From Parapedobacter pyrenivorans (GTDB lineage Bacteria > Bacteroidota > Bacteroidia > Sphingobacteriales > Sphingobacteriaceae): a stretch of DNA of 64,000 bases. Under the pieces are notes generated by a model. The model searched no databases and was not told where the DNA came from. It worked only from the letters and a program-made list of their open reading frames with translations. Position 1 is the stretch's first letter, and the number at the start of each line of letters is the position of its first letter. This document shows, piece by piece, positions 17,270 through 24,942 of this stretch. A program made the translations under genes and the position numbers. The stretch is from contig NZ_BMER01000001.1 in NCBI RefSeq assembly GCF_014636865.1, positions 1,042,718 through 1,106,717 of the forward strand, given 5' to 3'.

Positions 17270-17860
17270 TTAGATCAGCCTGAACACAATCAGTATCATT
17301 ACAATGTCCGTGCGATGGGCCAGGTGTTTTCGGAGCGCGCTGAGCGCTAGTTTCATGTAAGACTGTACTGTAGCGGGAGAAAGATTAAGCTCTTTAGCGG
17401 CCTCTTCGTACTTTAAGCCCTGCTGGCGGCAAAGCCGAAATACGCGTTTCTGTTGTGGTGCCAATAATTCGATGGCCTCATCGAGTATCCTGCGCGTATC
17501 ATTGAGCATGATTTCTTCTTCGGTGTCGTTATGTGATTCCGACCAATCTATGCTGATTTCACGATTTGCCCGTACGGTTAGCTTTCTTCGACGGAGTATA
17601 TCAAGTGCGTGGTTGCGTGCCATGGTAATCAAGTAACTTTCAAGATTTTCAATTTTCGTCAATCTGTCTTTGAGCGTCCATATTTTTAAGAAAGCATATT
17701 GAACCATTTCCTCGGCAAACAGGTCTGATTTGAGCAGGCGAAGGCCATAGGCATGGAGACTGTCGTAATAGTGGTCATAAATGACTCGAAAGGCTCGTTG
17801 GTCTCCCTGGGCTACCTTAGCCAGTAGCTTACGTTCATCCAATAAGATTTTGGCGGCCAT
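17270..17860 (-). CDS. ECF RNA polymerase sigma-70 factor
   Basis: 196 residues. Region 2: GDQRAFRVIYDHYYDSLHAYG ... ESYLITMARNHALDILRR. Region 4: AIELLAPQQKRVFRLCRQ ... LKYEEAAKELNLSPATVQSYMKLALSALRKHL. This Bacteroidetes FecI-like class (sigma plus FecR plus STN-SusC) activates the adjacent transporter genes. First gene of the minus-strand operon, with a TAACTTTG box (17890-17897) just upstream. The target is inferred from gene order. Confidence 0.95.
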   Translation of the reverse strand: MAAKILLDERKLLAKVAQGDQRAFRVIYDHYYDSLHAYGLRLLKSDLFAEEMVQYAFLKIWTLKDRLTKIENLESYLITMARNHALDILRRRKLTVRANREISIDWSESHNDTEEEIMLNDTRRILDEAIELLAPQQKRVFRLCRQQGLKYEEAAKELNLSPATVQSYMKLALSALRKHLAHRTDIVMILIVFRLI

Positions 17861-17889
17861 TTACGTCTATCCATTTATAATTGATCCTG

Positions 17890-17897
17890 CAAAGTTA
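17890..17897 (-). promoter_or_regulatory. -7 promoter element of the ECF sigma gene
   Basis: Minus-strand TAACTTTG matches TAnnTTTG, about 30 bp upstream of the sigma start codon. No good -33 box. Confidence 0.45.
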
Positions 17898-18032
17898 GTA
17901 AAATCTGCTCGTTTCTATCGACCTACTCACGGCGCACTTCACTAAGATAAAGATGTGTGAGACCCCGGACAAATAGATTTTTTAAAAGTGATGGTTCGCC
18001 GATAATATGAAAATCCCAACAAGAATTTTACA

Positions 18033-18083
18033 CTTCTGTTGTAATTATTGAGCCTGGGGAGCGTTATATGTATAATACAGAAG
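18033..18083. promoter_or_regulatory. Inverted-repeat region upstream of hairpin element copy 2
   Basis: Part of the 362-bp gap 17861-18222. CTTCTGT (18033-18039) and ACAGAAG (18077-18083) form perfect inverted arms 37 bp apart; the sequences continuing inward (TGTAAT, ATTATA) are also loosely symmetrical. Between them lies TTGAGC-N17-TATAAT, like an E. coli sigma70 promoter, whereas the Bacteroidota box here is only GAAGTTTG. Which element, if any, starts the downstream hairpin RNA is not decidable. The rest of the gap shows nothing. Confidence 0.3.
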
Positions 18084-18099
18084 TTTGTCTTTTCATAAT

Positions 18100-18156
18100 A
18101 GGTTTATAATTGGTTAGTTAGAAGACCCCGATTCTCCTCGTTTCGGGGTTTTTCTT
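18100..18156 (+). ncRNA. Conserved-loop hairpin element, copy 2
   Basis: 5' tract AGGTTTATAATTGGTTAG followed by TTAGAAG, identical over 18 bases to copy 3 (21491). Stem CCCCGA (18126-18131) with TCGGGG (18143-18148), extended by A/G-T pairs outside; 11-nt loop TTCTCCTCGTT; then a T-rich tract. It stands alone between the divergent sigma operon and the tail of the GNAT gene, so it is not simply a gene's terminator on this strand. Likely a small RNA; class unrecognised. Confidence 0.6.
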
Positions 18157-18222
18157 TGGCCGACAATCAAATAGTCTACAGTCAGCTATTGCTCGCAGGG
18201 GCATCGATAGTATTTTGGCCAA

Positions 18223-18945
18223 TCACAGCGTACCAAGCAAGATATGACCACATACACGCATACCCGCTTTTAGCAATGTTGCTTTCGAAGCGATGTTTTT
18301 TATATTGCAGCGCGCAGAGGGAACCCTATTCATTCGGTAGGCTTCGTTCTTTAATTCCTGTGTAATCAGACTTCCCAAGCCTTTTTGCCGGTGGTCTTCG
18401 TCTACTTCATAGTAGATATCAATATATGGGAAATTATAACTCCATACGTGGCCCCCGCTGGCGACTACTTGACCATTTTGCTCCAATACATATTGCGGGT
18501 CATGCTCACCGCGCAGCCCGCTCTTCCTGAATACGGTATGGGATACTTCAAAATTTGTTTGGATGCTATCTTCAAACAAGATGGCTTCTGCATGGATCGT
18601 ATTGGCGTGCTCAAATAGAATTGCAGTCAAGCAAGTGTCATTGCTCTGGCAGTTGATGTATGCTGCACCCGAAACCCGGGCGAACTCCCGGAAAACTTTG
18701 CCGGCCAATCTCCTGAAAGGCTCAAGCAGGTAAAACTCGAATACCGTATCCCTGTCCATCCGGTTATTTTTACCCCATAACGATCCATAACCTACCGGCG
18801 AGCCGTTCAGCGTGAAAATATAGGTGTCAGCCCAACCCGCAGCATGGCACTTGTGATAGACAAATTGAAAGGAGATCTCTGCGAGGAAAAGATTGCGCAA
18901 TTCCTGGATTTCTGCCAATGACGTTTTAAGGATGTTGAATTGCAT
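18223..18945 (-). CDS. GNAT family N-acetyltransferase
   Basis: 240 residues from the ATG at 18943-18945 (MQFNILKTSLAEIQELRNLFLAE); a longer frame adds 15 residues that do not look native. The C-terminal half holds the acetyl-CoA motif (YYEVDEDHRQKGLGSLITQEL, with RQKGLG as the RxxGxG-type pyrophosphate loop). The N-terminal half is a second GNAT-like lobe, so this is probably a two-lobed member. Substrate unknown. Monocistronic. Confidence 0.85.
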   Translation of the reverse strand: MQFNILKTSLAEIQELRNLFLAEISFQFVYHKCHAAGWADTYIFTLNGSPVGYGSLWGKNNRMDRDTVFEFYLLEPFRRLAGKVFREFARVSGAAYINCQSNDTCLTAILFEHANTIHAEAILFEDSIQTNFEVSHTVFRKSGLRGEHDPQYVLEQNGQVVASGGHVWSYNFPYIDIYYEVDEDHRQKGLGSLITQELKNEAYRMNRVPSARCNIKNIASKATLLKAGMRVCGHILLGTL

Positions 18946-19072
18946 AAACAGCCTGTTTGGTAAATTGCTTGATTTGGAGTAACACTCCATATCAAATTTA
19001 CATTTTTTTCAGCTATTTATTCCGCGCGACAAAAAATCAGTCAACGGACCATGGATCACGAAACCTACCCTT

Positions 19073-19561
19073 TTATTTAAGAATGGATGCGATAACGGCT
19101 ATTATAAAACTGACAACGGCCGCTATGGTGCGGATTAAATTCAATTTATTCCAGGAGGCCTCAAACCTTTCCCTTAAGGAAAACAACTCTTGCAATGAGG
19201 CGGTGTTAAGATTAGTAGACTCCAACATATTGTTTAATGGCACATTCCCAAATATAGTGACACCAAATACCCCAACAACATAGATGACGGTAGCCGATAG
19301 GAACAGCCAAAATGAAAAATTAATACCGGCATTGTAAGAGAACCAAGTTACCGCCGGCAGAACGACCAAGCTACCCATAAAACTCGTGAAGAACCAAGCA
19401 TTCAAAATAACGTTATTGATCGACTGGAAAGCCATTAAATATTCCCTGTCCGAAAGCTTGCCCAACCCGCCCGTGACGGAACAGGCATAGCTATAAAATA
19501 GCCCTGCCGCTAAGCCGGTCAATGATACCGCTATGATTTGAATGATCTGATAAAAACCCAT
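19073..19561 (-). CDS. DUF1772 (anthrone-oxygenase-like) membrane protein
   Basis: 162 residues from the ATG at 19559-19561 (MGFYQIIQIIAVSLTGLAAGLFYSYACSV). Four hydrophobic segments with the family's LxAGLFYxYxCSVxxGL start, FQSINNVILNAWFF and WNKLNLIRTIAA near the end. Related proteins are named after fungal anthrone oxygenases, but bacterial members have no proven reaction. It lies 75 bp downstream of an AraC-type regulator on the same strand, which probably controls it. Confidence 0.8.
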   Translation of the reverse strand: MGFYQIIQIIAVSLTGLAAGLFYSYACSVTGGLGKLSDREYLMAFQSINNVILNAWFFTSFMGSLVVLPAVTWFSYNAGINFSFWLFLSATVIYVVGVFGVTIFGNVPLNNMLESTNLNTASLQELFSLRERFEASWNKLNLIRTIAAVVSFIIAVIASILK

Positions 19562-19636
19562 AATTTTTGATTTAAAACTTGGGAGCAAAAATATAGGGCG
19601 GACAAAAATAGAAATTGAATAAATCGGACAAAGTGA

Positions 19637-20422
19637 CTATCGCAGATTTTTTAGCTGCAAAGGCCTTTTTCCCGTAAATTTCTTGATGTTTCGTATAAAA
19701 TGGGATTGGTCGGCGTAACCGTTCTCATAGACGATGTCGGTCAATCTCGAAAAGTCACCGGTAGCGATTTGCTCCAGCGAAGTTTGGAACTGTATTATTT
19801 TTGCGAACTTTTTGGGAGATATCCCGACATAATGATTGAATTTTCTTCGCAACGTTCTTTCGGTGGCATTGAGTCGCTTGGCCAGCTCGTTGACGGCGAT
19901 TATACCTTTATGGTCCATGACAATTTGAATAGCCCGTTGTATTTCTCGGTACTCATCCATTCCTTTTTCCCGGGCAAGCTTCGAGACGAATTTTGCAATA
20001 ATTTCAGTCTGTACAATTATTTCGGAATGAGCAGCTAAAGATTTTAATGGATTTTCTATGGTTGCCCACTTGATTTCTGAAAGGTCATGACAGTCGTCGT
20101 TTAATTTTCGCGGGTCAACATCAAACAACAATTTGGAAGCAAAGGGGTACAGTTGAAAAACAATCATCAAATAAGGCCCCGTCATCAAAAGGTCGAAGGG
20201 CGCTATCATCTGTCCGTATAGGAAAAATTCGGTAAGTTCTTTTTTTCGTGGTAGTAAAAGCCCTTTTTCTGATTGCAGATATACCATTCCCGGATAGCCA
20301 TCCGCAAAAAACCGAAGCGTAGAATTTTTTGGGCCATCCTCGTGCGCTAGAATGAAAATTTCCTTAACGAACAATTCCAAATCGTTATCGGCTATTATTT
20401 TAGCGGTATCTATCAACGTCAA
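19637..20422 (-). CDS. AraC family transcriptional regulator
   Basis: About 261 residues. The C-terminal ~100 residues carry the two AraC helix-turn-helices: VNELAKRLNATERTLRRKFNHYVGISPKKF and LTDIVYENGYADQSHFIRNIKKFTGKRPLQL. The N-terminal ~150 residues are a small-ligand-type sensor (RFFADGYPGMVYLQSEKGLLL). No ATG lies at a sensible position; the frame opens at a TTG (20420-20422) and is open further upstream, so the exact start is uncertain. Upstream of the DUF1772 gene on the same strand, its likely target. Confidence 0.88.
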   Translation of the reverse strand: MTLIDTAKIIADNDLELFVKEIFILAHEDGPKNSTLRFFADGYPGMVYLQSEKGLLLPRKKELTEFFLYGQMIAPFDLLMTGPYLMIVFQLYPFASKLLFDVDPRKLNDDCHDLSEIKWATIENPLKSLAAHSEIIVQTEIIAKFVSKLAREKGMDEYREIQRAIQIVMDHKGIIAVNELAKRLNATERTLRRKFNHYVGISPKKFAKIIQFQTSLEQIATGDFSRLTDIVYENGYADQSHFIRNIKKFTGKRPLQLKNLR

Positions 20423-20551
20423 ATCATTTTGTTTCGCAGGCTTGCTTAATTCGTAGACACGCTTATACCAGAAGCAAACGAAACAAAAATAGGAAAATCC
20501 ATAGGACTTCTCCCCTATACGAGTTCAATTGTTTTTTTGCATATTGCCGGT

Positions 20552-21373
20552 ATGAAGATGTTTATCGTTTCGCTTTTGTTTAATCTGCCTCTCGTCTTTT
20601 CCTGCGCGGTAGGGGCAAGCGGTTCGGAGGATGGTCGGGTCGCCCCATCAGCAGACACGATCACTGTGATGGCTTACAACATCCACCATTGCAATCCACC
20701 CAGTGAATCGGATCATATAGACGTTGATACGATTGCGCAGGTAATCCGCAAGCAAAATCCCGATTTCGTCGCATTACAAGAAGTGGATGTGCATACAAAT
20801 CGCTCCGGAAAGGAGCTCGACCAAGCCAAGCAACTCGCCGAGTTAACTGGGATGCACTATTATTTCAAGAAGGCCATCGATCACGACGGTGGAGAATATG
20901 GCGTGGCTATCCTCTCGCGGTGGCCCATCCAGGATACCGCTAGCATCCAATTGCCCATAGCGCCGGATGTAAGGCACGAACCGCGGGTGGTCGCGGTGGC
21001 GAATGTAACGTTGCCTTCGGGAAGAATAGTGCAATTTGCCAGTACACACTTGGACCTGACCGAAGAAACCCGCGTTTTGCAAGCAGCCGAAATCGTTGCC
21101 CGTTTGGGAGTTGGGGCTGGCGTACTGGTGATTGGGGGTGATTTCAACGCACGACCGGGAAGTAAACCGATACAGGCGCTGGAAGCTTCGTTCCAAAGTA
21201 GCTGCGCGCCCGCAGATTGCCCGTATACTATTCCTGTAGATGAGCCGAAGGCAACTATCGATTACCTGTTTTACCGAAAGTCTACAACCATCACTGTGCT
21301 AAATCATTACGTGGTCAGCGAAAAATATGCCTCAGACCACCTACCCATAGTCGCTACACTTCGCTTAGAATAA
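20552..21373 (+). CDS. Secreted endonuclease/exonuclease/phosphatase (EEP) superfamily hydrolase
   Basis: 273 residues from the ATG at 20552. A hydrophobic N-terminus (MKMFIVSLLFNLPLVFSC) is either a Sec signal or a lipoprotein signal. EEP catalytic motifs are complete: VMAYNIHHC (metal-binding Asn), FVALQEVD (metal Glu), ASTHLDL, GGDFNARPG (Asp/Asn) and SDHLPIVA (catalytic Asp-His). These Mg-dependent phosphodiesterases and phosphatases act on nucleic acids, phosphoinositides or sphingolipids; the export signal argues against DNA repair. Monocistronic, upstream of the second susC but separated by its own terminator-like region. Confidence 0.88.
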   Translation: MKMFIVSLLFNLPLVFSCAVGASGSEDGRVAPSADTITVMAYNIHHCNPPSESDHIDVDTIAQVIRKQNPDFVALQEVDVHTNRSGKELDQAKQLAELTGMHYYFKKAIDHDGGEYGVAILSRWPIQDTASIQLPIAPDVRHEPRVVAVANVTLPSGRIVQFASTHLDLTEETRVLQAAEIVARLGVGAGVLVIGGDFNARPGSKPIQALEASFQSSCAPADCPYTIPVDEPKATIDYLFYRKSTTITVLNHYVVSEKYASDHLPIVATLRLE

Positions 21374-21445
21374 TGATTTAATGTCCTGATGTTGAGCGGT
21401 TTTAATCGGCGATTAACCGAAAGTCTTAAAAAAAATGTTTTTTAT

Positions 21446-21476
21446 TTTGCATAGTGTAAAAAATACACTATCTTTG
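21446..21476 (+). promoter_or_regulatory. Promoter with embedded perfect operator upstream of the second SusCD pair
   Basis: TTTG (21446-21449), 19-bp spacer, TATCTTTG (21469-21476): a textbook Bacteroidota promoter. The spacer is almost filled by ATAGTGTA-AAAAA-TACACTAT (21451-21471), a perfect 8-bp inverted repeat, so a dimeric repressor bound there would block the polymerase. Predicted start near 21483, just before hairpin copy 3. Confidence 0.6.
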
Positions 21477-21482
21477 TTGCAT

Positions 21483-21549
21483 CATAATTTAGGTTTATAA
21501 TTGGTTAGTAAAGGTTTCCATTCTCCCCGTTTGGAAACCTTTCGTTTTT
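21483..21549 (+). ncRNA. Conserved-loop hairpin element, copy 3 (leader attenuator or small RNA of susC)
   Basis: Tract AGGTTTATAATTGGTTAG (21491-21508), then a perfect ten-pair stem AAAGGTTTCC (21510-21519) with GGAAACCTTT (21533-21542). The 11-nt loop is TTCTCCCCGTT with an A-T closing pair, followed by CGTTTTTA. It lies about 7 bp after a strong, operator-bearing promoter and ~160 bp before susC. It is either a 65-nt small RNA or an attenuator controlling read-through into susC. Confidence 0.6.
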
Positions 21550-21643
21550 ACCGCCGAATCGACGCTATCACTTAAAATTTTAAAACAAAACCTCTCCAGC
21601 ACTGTATATTATAATCCAGTACCTCGAACAAACATATACTTAG

Positions 21644-21666
21644 GAGTGCTCACCTATGAAGCACTC
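21644..21666 (+). promoter_or_regulatory. Hairpin in the susC 5' leader
   Basis: GAGTGCT (21644-21650) and AGCACTC (21660-21666) form a seven-pair stem with a nine-base loop, 40 bp before the susC ATG. CACCT occurs both in the loop and just after the stem. A role in translation control is conjecture. Together with the promoter and hairpin copy 3 this accounts for most of the 333-bp gap 21374-21706. Confidence 0.3.
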
Positions 21667-21706
21667 ACCTGTCGGAAGATAATGGATAGGAACAATTCAA
21701 ACGATT

Positions 21707-24700
21707 ATGGTGGTAAGTGTTTGTACGCGAATGCTGCTCAGTGTGAGCTGCGGGGTGCTGTTATTTTGTAGTCATTCCATGGGCTACTTTCCGGTTTTTA
21801 ACCAGGGGTTGGTTCAACAGGACACCATTCCAAAGGATAGCATCCCGACGGATACGATTGAAAAGGACACCGTGCCACAAGACACCACCAAGCGTATTGC
21901 CAAGGGCTTGGTGGAAGATGACGCAGGCGTACCGTTGGTCGGCGTCACCGTCAGTATCAAGGGCTCGGACGTCAAAACGCAGACGGATGAAAAGGGTGCC
22001 TTCGAAATCCAATCACCCGCGGACACCGCGGTTATGTTGGTGTTTTCCATGCTGGGTTTTGAAACGTTTGAGATGCCCATGAGCATTGCCGATGGGCAAA
22101 CGGTCACCTTGAAACCGCAGGATGCCGATGAAAACGTATTGGAAGAGGTGGTCGTCATCGGGTACGGCACTGTGCGGAAGAAGAATCTTACGGGGTCGGT
22201 GAGCTCCCTGAGGGGAGATGCGTTCCAGAATAATGCGATCACCAATACGGAAGATGGCATAGCGGGGAAAATACCGGGTGTACGGGTGAGTCAGGGTACC
22301 GGGGCACCCGGTAAAGCGGCAAACATCAAGATCAGGGGCGTAAACTCGGTAACGGCATCCAGCAGCCCGTTGTATGTAATCGATGGGATTCCGCAGGATC
22401 ACATGCGGAATGTAAACCCGAGGGATATCGCGTCGATGGAAGTGTTGAAAGATGCTTCTTCAGGTGCAATATATGGTGCCAGAGGTGGAAATGGCGTGAT
22501 TGTAATCACCACCAAATCGGGAGTAGAGGGGGATACGAGGATCGATTTCAGCAGCTATACCGGATTTCAGGAGGTAGACCGATTTCTGCCCATGATGAAC
22601 ACGCAGGAATATGTCGCTTATATCCAGTATCTACGCGACTCCCGTTTCCAGCAGACGGGGGGCGACCTGACCGCACCGGTATCGTCGCGACCAGCCGCAT
22701 ACCAATATCCGGATAGTTACCTGAATCCGGCTACTTTACCCGATAATAACTGGCAAGAGGTCGTTTATCGGCGGGCTCCGATGCAAAACTATGCGTTGAA
22801 TGTATCGGGCGGAGGAAAAATCGGCACATTCCTCGTATCGGGTTCCTACCTAAGGCAGGATGGGGTGATGCGGTACACGGGATTCGAGCGCTACAATTTC
22901 CGGGCAAACACCAGCTTCAATATCGGTGACAAGGTGAAGTTGGGGGCCAACGTGGCAGCTTCCTTTAACCGGATCGATGATCCCGAGACCGACGGAAAGG
23001 AAAGCAACGCACACTATGCCTTAGCCATGCCGCCGGTGGTGGCGACCGACCAGAATACGGAGGCAACAGGCTATTCGCCTGCACAGACGTATGTGAATCC
23101 GCTGGCGAGGCTCCGAGAGATGACAGCCCGGGCTAAAGCCAATGAGCTTCAAATCAACGCCTTTGCTGACTATGCGCCTGTTGAAGGACTTACGCTGCGC
23201 ACACAGCTTGGCTACATTTCGGCCCATGCAGCCTACAATGAGTTTACGCCCGCAAATGTAAACAAGGGGGCACAGGCCAATGGCTATGCATCCAGCACAG
23301 ACAATTACGTATTCAGTGTCCAGAATACGGCTACGTATCGTCCCGATTGGGGTGAAGACCATGTCCTGGATCTCCTTTTGGGGCAAAGTTATGAACACAT
23401 CCGCCAGGATTTACTGGCGGCCGCGGGCGATGGGTTTGCGAATGATCTGCTCCCTACACTGAATAATGCCAATAATCCTACGCTGGCAAGTACCTCCATC
23501 GGAGAGAGCGCCACCACCTCATTTTTCGGGCGGGCTCAATACCACTTTCGCGATAGGTATCTGATTTCCATCAGCGCGCGTTACGACGGGTCTTCGCGAT
23601 TTGGCCCAAATAGTAAGTGGGGGCTCTTCCCCGCTGCCTCCATTGGGTGGAAGATAAACGAAGAAGCCTTTTTACAGGAAGTTGAGTGGTTGTCGCTGCT
23701 CAAAATAAGGGCATCGATAGGCCGAGCGGGCAATGACCGGATCGGCAACTACGAGCACATTTCGCTCCTCGGAAGGCAGGATTATAACCTCAACGGGAAA
23801 CTTGTAACCGGATTGGTGCCCAGCAACATCGCGAATGAAAACCTAAGTTGGGAGACGACCTTATCCAGGGATATCGGCTTGGATATATGGCTCTTGGACG
23901 ACCGCATACAGGTAACAGCAGATGCCTATTTCAATAGGACGAGCAACCTGTTGCTTAATGTGCCCGTCTCGCGTGTAAGCGGTTTTTCGACGATACGGCA
24001 GAACATCGGTGAGGTGGAAAACCAAGGCTTCGAATTACAGATTACCTCACAGCACATCAAAACCGATGATTTCACTTGGACAACGTCCGTCAACTTCTCC
24101 AAGAACAGTAATAAGGTCCGTGCGCTGGCGTCGGGAATTGACCGGCTGATCATGCTCACCACACTTGAGGATTTCAATGCCTATATAACGGCCATTGGCC
24201 AACCCTTGGGCAGTTTTTACATGTACAAGACTGATGGTGTGCTGTTACCTGCGGATTTTGACGAAACCGGTGCACCGCGGGTACCCATCATCAACGGACA
24301 GCTGGAAGGTAACCTGAAAATCGTGGACATGAATAGCGATGGTCAAATCAACGAGCAGGACCATACCAACGTTGGAGATCCTCAGCCTAATTTTCTGTGG
24401 GGATTATCGAATAGCGTCTCTTACCGGGGGTTCGACCTGAGCTTTGACATTCAGGGGCAACAGGGTGGTGACGTGTTCTACCTGGGGCGACGGGGCTTCA
24501 ACAACGGATTGGGTGAGGGGACCAACCAATACCGTGACTGGCTACATGCATACAAGCCTGAACAGTTCACTGCAAATATCCCGGCGGGCATAGACATGAG
24601 TTGGGACGGCCGGACGCCAAGTGTGGTGGGCGTAAATCCACCGTACAACGATACCTGGGTGTATGACGCAACGTTCGTACGGATACGGAATATAACACTT

Positions 24701-24925
24701 GGATACAATTTTGCACACGGCGTACTGAAAAAATGGAACGTAAACGCCGTCCGGCTATTTGTGATGGCCGACAATTTACACACGTTTACCAAATACCCAG
24801 GTGCTAATCCGGAAGCGAACAATGCCGGGGGCTCGGGTACGGGCGAAAATACCCGTCCCGCAACGGACTATGGGGGATATCCGATATCGAAAAGATTTTC
24901 CTTGGGGGTAAACATCTCCTTTTAG
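21707..24925 (+). CDS. SusC/RagA TonB-dependent outer-membrane transporter (no STN domain)
   Basis: 1072 residues. Order: signal peptide (about 1-26); a linker at about 38-63 made of five-residue repeats of the DTIPK/DSIPT/DTIEK/DTVPQ type; carboxypeptidase-regulatory-like domain (about 66-140, GVPLVGVTVSIKGSDVKTQTDEKGAFEI); SusC hallmark EEVVVIGYGTVRKKNLTGSV; plug with MEVLKDASSGAIYGARG; then a large barrel ending GVNISF. Lacking STN, it is not expected to signal to a FecR anti-sigma, and no such pair adjoins it. Followed after 17 bp by its SusD partner. Confidence 0.95.
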   Translation: MVVSVCTRMLLSVSCGVLLFCSHSMGYFPVFNQGLVQQDTIPKDSIPTDTIEKDTVPQDTTKRIAKGLVEDDAGVPLVGVTVSIKGSDVKTQTDEKGAFEIQSPADTAVMLVFSMLGFETFEMPMSIADGQTVTLKPQDADENVLEEVVVIGYGTVRKKNLTGSVSSLRGDAFQNNAITNTEDGIAGKIPGVRVSQGTGAPGKAANIKIRGVNSVTASSSPLYVIDGIPQDHMRNVNPRDIASMEVLKDASSGAIYGARGGNGVIVITTKSGVEGDTRIDFSSYTGFQEVDRFLPMMNTQEYVAYIQYLRDSRFQQTGGDLTAPVSSRPAAYQYPDSYLNPATLPDNNWQEVVYRRAPMQNYALNVSGGGKIGTFLVSGSYLRQDGVMRYTGFERYNFRANTSFNIGDKVKLGANVAASFNRIDDPETDGKESNAHYALAMPPVVATDQNTEATGYSPAQTYVNPLARLREMTARAKANELQINAFADYAPVEGLTLRTQLGYISAHAAYNEFTPANVNKGAQANGYASSTDNYVFSVQNTATYRPDWGEDHVLDLLLGQSYEHIRQDLLAAAGDGFANDLLPTLNNANNPTLASTSIGESATTSFFGRAQYHFRDRYLISISARYDGSSRFGPNSKWGLFPAASIGWKINEEAFLQEVEWLSLLKIRASIGRAGNDRIGNYEHISLLGRQDYNLNGKLVTGLVPSNIANENLSWETTLSRDIGLDIWLLDDRIQVTADAYFNRTSNLLLNVPVSRVSGFSTIRQNIGEVENQGFELQITSQHIKTDDFTWTTSVNFSKNSNKVRALASGIDRLIMLTTLEDFNAYITAIGQPLGSFYMYKTDGVLLPADFDETGAPRVPIINGQLEGNLKIVDMNSDGQINEQDHTNVGDPQPNFLWGLSNSVSYRGFDLSFDIQGQQGGDVFYLGRRGFNNGLGEGTNQYRDWLHAYKPEQFTANIPAGIDMSWDGRTPSVVGVNPPYNDTWVYDATFVRIRNITLGYNFAHGVLKKWNVNAVRLFVMADNLHTFTKYPGANPEANNAGGSGTGENTRPATDYGGYPISKRFSLGVNISF

Positions 24926-24942
24926 CTTAGTAATACAAAGGC

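Noticed and set aside
18048-18076. E. coli-type sigma70 promoter TTGAGC-N17-TATAAT
   Set aside because: Bacteroidota primary sigma factors do not normally use this pattern, and A/T-rich DNA gives such matches easily; mentioned only as a possibility for hairpin copy 2.
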